A stretch of 64,000 nt of DNA from Arthrobacter sp. PM3 (lineage in GTDB: Bacteria; Actinomycetota; Actinomycetes; Actinomycetales; Micrococcaceae), in assembly GCF_003352915.1 (NCBI RefSeq), contig NZ_CP022314.1, forward strand, positions 3,342,930 to 3,406,929, in the 5' to 3' direction. The translations under genes were made by a program, and so were the position numbers. The notes under the pieces are model-generated. The model searched no databases. It saw nothing but the letters and a program-made list of their open reading frames with translations, and was not told the DNA's origin. Below are positions 9,392-17,839 of the stretch, in pieces. Each line of letters begins with the position of its first letter. The first letter of the stretch is position 1.

Positions 9392-10435
9392 GTGACCCGC
9401 ACGATCCTGATGGACCTCGACACGGGCATCGATGACGCCCTGGCCCTGGTGTATCTGCTGTCCCGGCCCGAAATCCGGCTCCAGGCCATCACCTGCACCG
9501 CCGGCAACGTCGGGGCACGGCAGGTGGCGCTGAACAGCCTGGCATTGCTGGAACTGTGTGGCCGGGCAGGGATCGAAGTGGCCATCGGTGCCGAGGTCCC
9601 GCTGGAGATCCCGCTGGTCACCACCGAGGAAACGCACGGGCCGCAGGGGATCGGCTACGCCGAGCTGCCGCCGCCGGTCCAGCAGATTTCGGCGCGGCAC
9701 GCCGTCGACGTCTGGGTCGAGGAGGCGCGGGCGCATCCGGGGGAGCTCACGGGGCTCATCACCGGTCCGCTGACCAATTTCGCCCTGGCCCTGCGCCGGG
9801 AGCCCGAGCTCCCGCATCTGCTCAAGGGACTCGTCATCATGGGCGGCAGTTTCTACTACCAGGGCAACACGACCCCCACAGCCGAATGGAACACGTCGGT
9901 GGACCCGCACGCCGCCAAAGAGGTGTTCGCCGCCTACCGCGGGCTGCCCGAGGACAAACTTCCGATCGTCTGCGCCTTGGAAACCACGGAGCGGATCGAA
10001 ATGCGCCCGGAGCATCTGCGCCGGCTCGGAGAGGCCGCGGGAGTTGCGGAGCCTGAGCTCGTCCTTCCGGAACAGCCCGAGGGCCTGCGGAGCCGGTCCG
10101 GCAACCCGCTCATCGCCTGCCTGTCCGACGCCCTGCGCTTCTACATGGAATTCCACCGGCTCTACGACCAAGGCTATGTGGCGCACGTGCACGACGCCTT
10201 CGCGGCCTGCGCCGCGGCGGGCCGCACCCCGTTCGCCACCCGGATCGCTACGGTCGACGTCGAAACGGACTCCCCGCTGCTGATCGGCACCACCGTGGCC
10301 GACTTCCGCGGTCTGTGGGGGCTGCCGCCCAACGCCCGGATCGTGTCGGACAACAACCCCGTGCACTGCTTTGACGAGCTGGTGTCCTCGGTGGGCGCCC
10401 TCGCCCGCTCGCTGGGCAGCCGGCCCGAAGCGTGA
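9392..10435 (+). CDS. nucleoside hydrolase (inosine/uridine-preferring family)
   Basis: Hydrolyses the N-glycosidic bond of ribonucleosides to give free base and ribose. 347 residues, the family length. The Ca2+-binding signature is at the N-terminus: DLDTGIDDALAL (family DxDxxxDD). NTSVDPHAAKEVF and VHDAFAACAA carry the other conserved active-site region. GTG 9392 is the start in frame closest to the family N-terminus (TRTILMDLDTG). It sits just upstream of a complete ECF transporter, suggesting uptake and cleavage of nucleosides as one unit (inference). Confidence 0.9.
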   Translation: MTRTILMDLDTGIDDALALVYLLSRPEIRLQAITCTAGNVGARQVALNSLALLELCGRAGIEVAIGAEVPLEIPLVTTEETHGPQGIGYAELPPPVQQISARHAVDVWVEEARAHPGELTGLITGPLTNFALALRREPELPHLLKGLVIMGGSFYYQGNTTPTAEWNTSVDPHAAKEVFAAYRGLPEDKLPIVCALETTERIEMRPEHLRRLGEAAGVAEPELVLPEQPEGLRSRSGNPLIACLSDALRFYMEFHRLYDQGYVAHVHDAFAACAAAGRTPFATRIATVDVETDSPLLIGTTVADFRGLWGLPPNARIVSDNNPVHCFDELVSSVGALARSLGSRPEA

Positions 10436-10524
10436 TCGCTAGAAAGCGTGCTGGTGGCTAGGATGGTAGCTGCGCCGAGGTGACATGAGGCGGACGTTGT
10501 CGCACCCAGCCAAAGGACCACCCC

Positions 10525-11346
10525 ATGTCACAGCCATCCCTCACCCTCAACGCCTCCGGACCGAGGGCCGGCCGCAGCCGCCGCCTGCTCGAAATGGCCG
10601 GCGCGGCAGCCATCGCCGCCACCTACGTCTTCCTGGTCCTCACCCAGCCCGCGGACATTGCCAACGGTCCTGCCAGCTTCCCGGCCCTCGTAGCGCTCGG
10701 CGGCTTCCTGCTCGGCGCGGTCCTGCTGATTGTCGCCGTCCTGCCGTCCCTCCCGACCTCCACCGTGGTCCTCATCCCCGTCGCCCTGGTCCTGAACGTG
10801 GTCCTCGGCCAGCTCATGGGCAGCACCGGCCTGCCGTTCTACATCGACGCGATCGGCACGGTCCTGATCGGCGTCCTCGCCGGTCCCGCCGCCGGTGCCG
10901 CCACGGGCGCGCTGAGCAGCGTCGTCTGGTCCTTCTTCAACCCCACAGTCCTGCCCTTCGCCGCCGGTGCCGCCCTCATCGGCTTCCTCGCCGGCATGGC
11001 TGCGCGGGCCGGCATGTTCCGCCGCTTCTACCTCGCGCCCGTCGCCGGCTTCATCACCGGCATCCTGGCCGGAGTCGTCTCCGCCCCGATCGCCGCGTTC
11101 GTGTTCGGCGGCACCTCCGGGCTGGGGACCGGCGCCATCGTCAGCGCCTTCCGCGCCATGGGGGACACCCTCCTGGCCGCCATCACCAAGCAGGCGCTCA
11201 TTTCGGACCCCATGGACAAGGCGATCGTCTTCACCATCGCCGCGCTGCTGGCCTACGCCCTGCCGCGCCGCACCACCTTCCAGTTCCCCTTCGTGCGGCG
11301 CTTCCGGGTGCTCGCCGGCAAGGCCCCCGCGGCGCCTACCGCGTAA
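10525..11346 (+). CDS. ECF transporter S component (substrate-binding membrane protein)
   Basis: 273 residues with about six hydrophobic segments, among them AAIAATYVFLVLTQ, LVALGGFLLGAVLLIVAV, TVVLIPVALVLNVVLG, IGTVLIGVLAGPAAGAATG, FAAGAALIGFLAGMAA and AGFITGILAGVVSAPIAAF. The small-residue-rich segments and alternating loops fit ECF S components, and the next two genes are the matching T protein and ATPases. The substrate is not recognisable from sequence; the neighbouring nucleoside hydrolase suggests a nucleoside or base. No TPP, cobalamin or other known riboswitch was seen in the 89 bases upstream. Confidence 0.8.
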   Translation: MSQPSLTLNASGPRAGRSRRLLEMAGAAAIAATYVFLVLTQPADIANGPASFPALVALGGFLLGAVLLIVAVLPSLPTSTVVLIPVALVLNVVLGQLMGSTGLPFYIDAIGTVLIGVLAGPAAGAATGALSSVVWSFFNPTVLPFAAGAALIGFLAGMAARAGMFRRFYLAPVAGFITGILAGVVSAPIAAFVFGGTSGLGTGAIVSAFRAMGDTLLAAITKQALISDPMDKAIVFTIAALLAYALPRRTTFQFPFVRRFRVLAGKAPAAPTA

Positions 11347-11367
11347 CCGCGTGCGTTCTTTGCTCCA

Positions 11368-12126
11368 GTGACCCGCCTCCTGCACCCGTTCACCGCGCTC
11401 ACCGCCGCGGTTTGTACCGCCGTCATCACGACGGCGGCAGCGAACTGGCCGCTGTCCGCCGCCGTCGCACTCGCCGTCGCGGTCCTCGCGGCGCGCCGCG
11501 GAGTGGCCGGGCGGGTCCTCGGTGCCGCGGCGGTGATCCTGGTGCCCTTGTGCCTTTCCCTGCTGCTGCTGCACGGGCTCTTCTTCCCCGAAGGGCACAC
11601 CGTCCTGGCCCAGTGGGGCCCGGCCCGGGTCACCACGGAAGGACTGCAGTTCGCGCTGGAGCTGGGAACCCGGACCACGGCGTGCGTCCTGGTCCTCCTG
11701 CTGTTCTCCTTCACGGTCAGCGTCCCTGACCTCCTGTCCGCCCTCACCGCCCGCAGGATCCCTCCGCAGTTCGGCTTCGTGCTGGCCTCTACCCTCACGA
11801 TCCTGCCCGCCGTTACCGGCCGACTGGACCGCATCCGTCAGGCGCAGGAAACCCGCGGCATGGTGATCCGGGGCGGGCTGCCGGCACGGCTCGGCGCGCT
11901 CCGCCTCCAGATGGTGCCCCTGGTCCTGTCGCTGATCGACGACGCCGGAAGCCGCGCCCAGGCCCTCGACGCCCGCGGCTTCAGCAGTCCCGGACCCCGC
12001 AGCAGCTACCGCGACATCGCCGACCCGCGCGCCCAGCGGTACTTCCGGGCAGCCGCCCTGCTGCTGGCCGGGGCGGCCGTCGCCGCGCGGGTCGCCGCAT
12101 CCTGGCCCGGCAGGATGCCGTCATGA
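11368..12126 (+). CDS. ECF transporter T component (CbiQ family)
   Basis: Transmembrane coupling protein linking the S component to the ATPases. 252 residues with hydrophobic segments at both ends (TALTAAVCTAVITTAAANW, AAVILVPLCLSLLLLHGLF, CVLVLLLFSFTVSVPDLL). The cytoplasmic coupling region is clear: RLDRIRQAQETRGMVIRGG and SRAQALDARGFSSPG, matching the two family ARG motifs (here TRG and ARG). GTG 11368 starts 21 bases after the S gene; the stop overlaps the ATPase start by 4 bases (ATGA). Confidence 0.88.
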   Translation: MTRLLHPFTALTAAVCTAVITTAAANWPLSAAVALAVAVLAARRGVAGRVLGAAAVILVPLCLSLLLLHGLFFPEGHTVLAQWGPARVTTEGLQFALELGTRTTACVLVLLLFSFTVSVPDLLSALTARRIPPQFGFVLASTLTILPAVTGRLDRIRQAQETRGMVIRGGLPARLGALRLQMVPLVLSLIDDAGSRAQALDARGFSSPGPRSSYRDIADPRAQRYFRAAALLLAGAAVAARVAASWPGRMPS

Positions 12127-13676
12127 CCGCCGCCACCCGGACCGCGCTGCGGGCCCGGATCGACGATTTCACCTTCCACGGCGAGAACGTCCCGGCGCTG
12201 CGCGACGCCGCCCTCCTCGTCACGCCCGGCACCCTGACCGCCGTCCTGGGCGGCTCGGGAAGCGGGAAAACCACCCTCGGAAAACTGCTGGCCGGCTGGC
12301 TCCGGCCCGGCCACGCCGGCCTCCTGCACGGCAGCCTCGAACTCGACGGCACCCGGCTGGATTTCCACGGCGTGCCTGACGATCCCCGGATCAACGCCGC
12401 CGCATGGTCCCGCCGCGTGGCGTTCGTCCCGCAGGACGCGGCGTCGATGCTCTCCACGGTGCGCGCCACCGTTGCGGAGGAGCTGGCCTTCGGCCTGGAA
12501 AACCGCGGGACGCCCCGGGACGACATGCGCCGGGCCGTGGAACGTACCGCCGCGCGGACCGGCCTGTCCGGGCTGCTGGACCGGGACCCTGCCACGCTCT
12601 CCGGGGGCGAGCTGCGCCGGCTCGCCGTCGGATGTGCCGTCATCGCGGAACCGGACATGCTCATTCTTGACGAGCCGCTGGCCTCGCTGGACGCTGCCGG
12701 CGCAGCCCGGATCGAGGAGCTGGTGCTCAGCCTGCGCGACGCCGGGACCGGCGTCGTCCTGCTGACCCAGGCGGCCGACCGCCTGGCGCGCGACGCCGCG
12801 CACTGGACGGTGCTCGACGCCGGGACAGTCACCGCCGCGGGCACGCCTGCCCAGTTGGCCGCCTCGGCCGAGCTGGAACAAGCCGGTGTGCTGGCGCCCG
12901 GCGCGCCGGGTTCCGGCGGTCCGGACTCCGATTGTCAGGCCTTGGCGGCAGCCCCCGGGCGCGCCGCCGCACGCAGCGCCGCGCCGGCGTCGCTCGAACT
13001 GTGCGGTGTCAGCTTCGGCTACGGGCAGCACACGCGACGAAAGAAGGCTTCGCCGCCGGAACCGGTGCTGCAGGATGCGGTGCTGCGGGGCGTGGACCTC
13101 GCGGTGCGGCCCGGCGAGATCATCGCCGTGACCGGCCCCAACGGCGCCGGCAAGTCAACCCTTCTGCGGCACATCAACGGCCTCCTGCGGCCCACCGACG
13201 GTGATGTGCGGGTCCGCGGGCGCAGCATCGCCGGCGAGCCCGTGGGCAAAGTCGCGGCCTCCGTCGGACTGCTCTTCCAGCATCCCCGGGACCAGCTCTT
13301 CGAACGGACCGTCCTCCGTGAGGCCGCGTTCGGGCTCCGGCAGCTCTTCGGGAAGTCCGACGCCGAGGCCAGGGCCCGGGCCGCGCTGGCCGCCGTCGGG
13401 CTTCCCCCGGCTGCCGCGGCGCTCCACCCTGCCGAGCTGCCCGCGTCCCAGCAGCGGCTCCTCGCCCTGGCCACGGTCCTGGCCCGCGAACCTGCCGTCC
13501 TGGCCCTCGACGAACCCACCGTGGGCCTGGACCGGCACGGACTGGAACGCCTGGGCCGTGCCGTGACGACGGCGGCAGCGCAGGGCACCGCCGTCGTCAT
13601 GGTCACCCACGACCTCGCCTACGCCCGGGCCATGGCGCACCGCATCCTCAAGCTCGACGGCGGCAGGCTGCGGTAA
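12123..13676 (+). CDS. ECF transporter ATPase, two ABC domains fused in one chain
   Basis: 517 residues with two nucleotide-binding domains, equivalent to EcfA1 and EcfA2 on one polypeptide (as in YkoD). NBD1: Walker A GGSGSGKT at residues 43-50, signature LSGGE at 159-163, Walker B LILDEPLASLD. NBD2: Walker A GPNGAGKS at 338-345, Walker B LALDEPTVGLD. The NBD2 signature is degenerate: where LSGGQ is expected there is LPASQ (439-443). Since each ATP site pairs one Walker A with the other signature, one of the two sites is probably weak or inactive. A low-complexity Ala/Pro/Gly linker at about residues 255-290 joins the halves. Confidence 0.92.
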   Translation: MTAATRTALRARIDDFTFHGENVPALRDAALLVTPGTLTAVLGGSGSGKTTLGKLLAGWLRPGHAGLLHGSLELDGTRLDFHGVPDDPRINAAAWSRRVAFVPQDAASMLSTVRATVAEELAFGLENRGTPRDDMRRAVERTAARTGLSGLLDRDPATLSGGELRRLAVGCAVIAEPDMLILDEPLASLDAAGAARIEELVLSLRDAGTGVVLLTQAADRLARDAAHWTVLDAGTVTAAGTPAQLAASAELEQAGVLAPGAPGSGGPDSDCQALAAAPGRAAARSAAPASLELCGVSFGYGQHTRRKKASPPEPVLQDAVLRGVDLAVRPGEIIAVTGPNGAGKSTLLRHINGLLRPTDGDVRVRGRSIAGEPVGKVAASVGLLFQHPRDQLFERTVLREAAFGLRQLFGKSDAEARARAALAAVGLPPAAAALHPAELPASQQRLLALATVLAREPAVLALDEPTVGLDRHGLERLGRAVTTAAAQGTAVVMVTHDLAYARAMAHRILKLDGGRLR

Positions 13677-13746
13677 ATTGCGTGGAGCTTGCCCGTACCC
13701 CGGAAGGGTAGGAGCACCCCGGCCACGACTCACAGGAGGAACCGCG

Positions 13747-14094
13747 ATGAACCCCATTGCCAAGGAAATTGGCACCGTCTTCGTTCCGGTCAGCGACATC
13801 GCCGAGTCGCGCGATTGGTATTGTGCGTTGCTCGGAGTCCCCGCGGAGGGCGAAATCCTCTTCGGCCATCTCTACGTGCTGCCGATGCAGGGGACCGGCC
13901 TGGTGCTGGACAGCAAAATCTACTCCCCGGCGGCGGTGTTCCGCGTGCCCGCCTTCCATCTCAACACGGCGGACATCGAGGCCGCCCACGTTCACTTACA
14001 GGCTGCGGCGTCGGATGTCACGGAGATCCGGGACAATCAGTGGTTCACCTTCAAGGACCCCGACGGTAACGTGCTGATGGTCTGCGAATGCTAG
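13747..14094 (+). CDS. VOC (glyoxalase/bleomycin resistance-like) family protein
   Basis: 115 residues, a single vicinal-oxygen-chelate domain: GTVFVPVSDIAESRDWYCAL at the start and WFTFKDPDGNVLMVCEC at the end, the classic beta-alpha-beta-beta-beta edge strands. The start is the ATG after CAGGAGGA; an upstream in-frame start at 13678 has no such site. Function is not predictable from the fold; members range from dioxygenases to antibiotic-binding proteins. Confidence 0.85.
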   Translation: MNPIAKEIGTVFVPVSDIAESRDWYCALLGVPAEGEILFGHLYVLPMQGTGLVLDSKIYSPAAVFRVPAFHLNTADIEAAHVHLQAAASDVTEIRDNQWFTFKDPDGNVLMVCEC

Positions 14095-14137
14095 CACCGG
14101 CCCACGCCGTCCAGGACCACGCCTACTCATCAGGAAA

Positions 14138-14175
14138 GCGCCGCCGTCCCCGCCGTGGGGCGGGGACGGCGGCGC
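14138..14175. terminator. bidirectional hairpin between convergent genes
   Basis: A perfect 17-bp stem (arms 14138-14154 and 14159-14175) with a GTGG loop lies between the plus-strand VOC gene and the minus-strand fadB gene. It can stop transcription from both sides. Confidence 0.8.
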
Positions 14176-14224
14176 CTGCTGGAAAGGCGTCGGCCGGAAA
14201 TCCGACCTGCGGCACGCCCGGTGA

Positions 14225-16390
14225 CTAGGCGGCAGGCTCCGAAGCAACCCCGGGGGCCAGGAACTTCCTGCCGTTGACCCGCTCGGAGGCGCCCACCCGG
14301 TCCAGGTACGGGGTGATGCCGCCCAGGAACATCGGCCATCCCGCGCCGAGGATCATGCAGAGGTCGATGTCCTCCGGGCCGGCCACCACGCCTTCCTCGA
14401 GCATGAGCCCGATCTCCTCGGCGAGGGCGTCCTGCGTGCGGCGCAGCACCTCCCCGGCGGTGGAAGGCGAGGTGCCGAAGGACATCAGGGCGAGGGTTTC
14501 GGCCGGAATGACCGGCGTGCCGGCGCTGACCGAGGCCGGATCCCAAATGGACTTCACCCCGTTGTCGATCAGGGCCTGCAGGTTTTCCGAGACCCGGAAA
14601 CGGTTCCCGAAGGCCGCGTGCAGTGATTCCTGGACGTGCTGGGCGACGGGCAGCCCCACCATGGCGCCGAGCACAAACGGGGTCATCGGCAGGCCCATCG
14701 GCCGGAGCGCGTTGTCCGCGACCTCAGCCGGCGTCCCTTCGTCGAACGCGGCCGTGACTTCGCCCATCAGGCGCAGCAGGACGCGGTTGACCACAAACGC
14801 CGCGGCATCCTTGACCAGCACGGCGGACTTCTTCAGACCCTTGGCGAGTTCGAACGCGGTGGCCAGCACGGCGTCGTCGGTCTTCGGCGCACGGACGATC
14901 TCCAGCAGCGGCATGACGGCCACGGGGTTGAAGAAGTGGAACCCGACCAGCCGTTCCGGGTGCTCCAGGTCCTCGGCCATGGCCGTGACGGACAGGGAGG
15001 ACGTGTTGGTGGCCAGGATGCACTCCGGCGACACGATCGCCTCCACCTCCTTGAAGACCTGCTTCTTGACGTTGAGTTCCTCGAACACGGCCTCGATGAC
15101 GAAGTCGGCGTCGGCGAAGGCGTCCTTGGACACGGAGCCGCTGACCAGGGCCTTGGTGCGGTTGGCGGCGTCGGGGCTGATCCGCTTCCTGGCCAGCAGC
15201 TTGTCGACCTCGGCGTGGACATAGCCCACCCCCTTGTCCACGCGGGCCTGGTCGATGTCCGTCATCACGACCGGCACCTTGAGCTGGCGGGCGAAGAGCA
15301 GGGCGAGCTGGCTGGCCATGAGGCCGGCGCCCACCACGCCGACCTTGCCCACCCGGCGGGCGAGCTTGCGGTCCGGGGCGCCGGCCGGACGCTTGGCGCG
15401 CCGCTGCACGAGGTCCAGGAAGGCATAGACGGTGGAGCGGAACTCGGGGGTCTGCATCAGGTCCGCGAGGGTCTCGCATTCGAGCCCGGCGGACTGGGCC
15501 TGGGTCAGGGTCCGGTTGGCTTCCATGACGTCCAGGACCTTGGCCGGGGCGGGGGAGGCGTTGGACGTCTTGGCCTGGACCAAGGCCCGGCCCCGGGCGA
15601 CGGCTTCAGCCCAGCGGGCGGCGACCTCCGGGGCGGCGGGGTCGACGGCGTGGGCACGCTCCGGGGTCACGGTACCTGCAATGACCTGCGCGGCCCACGC
15701 GACGGACTGTTCGATGAAGTCGGCGGGCTCGAACATGGCGTCCGCGATGCCCAGCTCATAGGCCTGCGGGCCCGTGAGCGTCCGGTTGTTGCTCAGCGGA
15801 TTTTCGATCATCACCTTTACGGCGTTCTCGGGGCCGATGAGCCGCGGCAGGAGGTAGACGCCGCCCCAGCCCGGGATCAGCCCGATGAACGCCTCCGGCA
15901 GAGCAAGCGCTCCGGCGCCCGTGGAGACCGTCCGGTAGGTGGACTGCAGCGCGATCTCGAGGCCGCCGCCGAGCGCCAGGCCGTTGATGAACGCGAAGCT
16001 GGGCACGCCGAGGTTGGCCAGGGTGGAATAGACGTCGTGGCCCAGCTGGGCCATCCACAGGCCCTGTTCGCGCCCGCTGACCGACTTGACCGTGGACAGG
16101 TCCGCGCCGGCGACCAGGAAGTACGGTTTGCCGGTGACGCCGACGCCGGCGATCTCGCCGCGGGCGGCCCGCTCCTTCAGCCCTTCCAGGACCCCGCCCA
16201 GTTCCACGAGGGTATTGGGACCGAGCGTGGTGGGCTTGGAGTGGTCCAGGCCGTTGTCCAGCGTGACCAGGGCGAAGGTGCCGGGGCTCGTGCCGTTGAC
16301 GGCGGGGAGCTGGATGTCCTGGACGTAGGAGTGGGTTACCGTCTCGTTCGGAAACAGCTCGGCAAGCTTGTGGAAATCGGCGGCGCTCAT
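14225..16390 (-). CDS. fadB: 3-hydroxyacyl-CoA dehydrogenase / enoyl-CoA hydratase (FadB/FadJ-type)
   Basis: Multifunctional alpha subunit of fatty acid beta-oxidation, 721 residues. The N-terminal crotonase domain includes LALGGGLEIALQSTYR and PEAFIGLIPGWGG, with both expected catalytic Glu positions. The central NAD-binding Rossmann domain starts VGVVGAGLMASQLALLF; the dehydrogenase His-Asn lie in GFHFFNPVAVMPLLEIV. A C-terminal dehydrogenase domain completes it. The ATG at 16390 overlaps the thiolase stop by 4 bases; the open frame extends to 17512 only because it crosses the thiolase gene out of frame. It acts with the thiolase immediately upstream. Confidence 0.93.
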   Translation of the reverse strand: MSAADFHKLAELFPNETVTHSYVQDIQLPAVNGTSPGTFALVTLDNGLDHSKPTTLGPNTLVELGGVLEGLKERAARGEIAGVGVTGKPYFLVAGADLSTVKSVSGREQGLWMAQLGHDVYSTLANLGVPSFAFINGLALGGGLEIALQSTYRTVSTGAGALALPEAFIGLIPGWGGVYLLPRLIGPENAVKVMIENPLSNNRTLTGPQAYELGIADAMFEPADFIEQSVAWAAQVIAGTVTPERAHAVDPAAPEVAARWAEAVARGRALVQAKTSNASPAPAKVLDVMEANRTLTQAQSAGLECETLADLMQTPEFRSTVYAFLDLVQRRAKRPAGAPDRKLARRVGKVGVVGAGLMASQLALLFARQLKVPVVMTDIDQARVDKGVGYVHAEVDKLLARKRISPDAANRTKALVSGSVSKDAFADADFVIEAVFEELNVKKQVFKEVEAIVSPECILATNTSSLSVTAMAEDLEHPERLVGFHFFNPVAVMPLLEIVRAPKTDDAVLATAFELAKGLKKSAVLVKDAAAFVVNRVLLRLMGEVTAAFDEGTPAEVADNALRPMGLPMTPFVLGAMVGLPVAQHVQESLHAAFGNRFRVSENLQALIDNGVKSIWDPASVSAGTPVIPAETLALMSFGTSPSTAGEVLRRTQDALAEEIGLMLEEGVVAGPEDIDLCMILGAGWPMFLGGITPYLDRVGASERVNGRKFLAPGVASEPAA

Positions 16391-17676
16391 GCTGCGGCTC
16401 CAGTCTTGGTGGTGGTGTAAGGGGTGCCGTAGTCGGCGTGGTGCGGGTTCTCCCAGATGACGGTGGCGCCCATGCCCAGGCCGATGCACATGGTAGTCAT
16501 GCCGAAGCGGACGCTGTGGTCCTCTTCGAACTGGCGGGCCAGCTGGTTCATCAGCCGGACGCCGGAGGAGGCCAGCGGGTGCCCGACGGCGATCGCGCCG
16601 CCGTAGCGGTTCACCCGGGGATCGTCGTCGGCGATGCCGAAGTGGTCCAGGAAGCTCAGGACCTGCACCGCGAAGGCCTCGTTGATTTCGAACAGACCGA
16701 TGTCCTCGATGCCGAGCCCGGCGTTCTTCAGGGCCTTCTCGGTGGCCGGGACCGGGCCGATGCCCATGACCTCGGGTTCGACGCCGGCGAAGGCGTAGCT
16801 GACCAGGCGCATCTTGACCGGCAGGCCGAGTTCCTCGGCGGCGTCGGCGGAGGCGAGCAGGGCGGCGGTGGCGCCGTCGTTGAGCCCGGCGGCGTTGCCG
16901 GCGGTGACCCGGCCGTGGGCCCGGAACGGGGTCCGCAGGGAGGCCAGGTCGTCCATGGATGTGCCCGGCCGCGGCGGCTCGTCCACGGTATTGACCGTCC
17001 AACCCTGGCCGGGCTTCATGGTGGCGACCGGCACGAGGTCGCGCTGGATCCGGTCCGCGGCATAGGCTGCGGCCAGTTTGTCCTGGGAGGCGACGGCGTA
17101 AGCGTCCGTGCGTTCCTTGGTGATGGCCGGGAAACGGTCGTGCAGGTTCTCGGCCGTGTTGCCCATGTTGAGGGCCGCAGGGTCCACGAGCCGCTCGGAC
17201 ATGAAACGCGGGTTGGGGTCCGCGCCGGCGCCCATCGGGTGGTTGCCCATGTGTTCCACGCCGCCGGCGATCACGACGTCGTACGCGCCGAAGCCGATGC
17301 CGCTCGCCGTCGTGGTCACGGCGGTCATGGCGCCGGCGCACATGCGGTCGATCGCGAATCCGGGCACGGTCCGCGGCAGTCCGGCCAGCAGGGCGGCGGT
17401 GCGGCCAATGGTCAGGCCCTGGTCGCCGGTCTGGGTGGTGGCGGCGATCGCGACTTCGTCGATCCGCTCGGCCGGAAGCGAGGGGTTGCGGCGCATCAGT
17501 TCCCGGATGCATTTGACCACCAGGTCATCGGCGCGGGTGCCGGCGTAGATGCCCTTCTCGCCCGCGCGGCCGAAGGGGGTGCGGACGCCGTCGACGAAGA
17601 CGACCTCGCGAATGGCGCGGGGACCCGCGGTGCGGGAACTCGCGGTACGCGGACTGGCGGTGCTGGGTTGGCTCAC
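16387..17676 (-). CDS. fadA: acetyl-CoA acyltransferase (thiolase, beta-oxidation)
   Basis: Cleaves 3-ketoacyl-CoA to acetyl-CoA and a shortened acyl-CoA. 429 residues; the first ~20 (Ser/Thr/Arg/Ala-rich) are an extension over the usual length. Catalytic residues are in place: nucleophilic Cys in DRMCAGAMTAV, NEAFAV, His in GGAIAVGHPLASSG, and the second Cys in TTMCIGLGMGA. The GTG start at 17676 is preceded by GAGGAGC. First gene of a fadA-fadB operon transcribed leftwards from the promoter at 17782-17810. Confidence 0.94.
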   Translation of the reverse strand: MSQPSTASPRTASSRTAGPRAIREVVFVDGVRTPFGRAGEKGIYAGTRADDLVVKCIRELMRRNPSLPAERIDEVAIAATTQTGDQGLTIGRTAALLAGLPRTVPGFAIDRMCAGAMTAVTTTASGIGFGAYDVVIAGGVEHMGNHPMGAGADPNPRFMSERLVDPAALNMGNTAENLHDRFPAITKERTDAYAVASQDKLAAAYAADRIQRDLVPVATMKPGQGWTVNTVDEPPRPGTSMDDLASLRTPFRAHGRVTAGNAAGLNDGATAALLASADAAEELGLPVKMRLVSYAFAGVEPEVMGIGPVPATEKALKNAGLGIEDIGLFEINEAFAVQVLSFLDHFGIADDDPRVNRYGGAIAVGHPLASSGVRLMNQLARQFEEDHSVRFGMTTMCIGLGMGATVIWENPHHADYGTPYTTTKTGAAA

Positions 17677-17781
17677 GTGCTGCTCCTCGTTGAGACGTGG
17701 GTGCCGGATCCGTGCCTGCGGCCAAAAAGGCAGTGGCAGGGTTTGCCACCGGCAGCACGGATCCGGGCGACATCACGCACT

Positions 17782-17810
17782 ATGTTACTCGCCAGTAACT
17801 TAGCTGGCAA
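17782..17810 (-). promoter_or_regulatory. sigma70-like promoter of fadAB
   Basis: On the minus strand, TTGCCA (17805-17810) and TAACAT (17782-17787) are 17 bases apart, matching -35 and -10 at five and four of six positions. The fadA start lies about 105 bases downstream. Confidence 0.65.
17784..17799. promoter_or_regulatory. palindromic operator in the fadAB promoter
   Basis: GTTACT-CGCC-AGTAAC is a perfect 6+4+6 inverted repeat lying in the spacer and over the -10. Such a position fits a repressor, most likely TetR-type as for many fatty-acid degradation regulons. No regulator gene is nearby. Confidence 0.55.
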
Positions 17811-17839
17811 GGAGGAGGCAAACGGGCCCGGCGGGCAGG

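Noticed and set aside
10436..10524. Possible TPP or other vitamin riboswitch before the ECF S gene
   Set aside because: None of the conserved blocks (for example CTGAGA) is present.
14225..17512. 1095-codon ORF suggesting a fused thiolase-FadB protein
   Set aside because: The N-terminal part is an Arg/Pro-rich out-of-frame reading of fadA; the true fadB start overlaps the fadA stop at 16387-16390.
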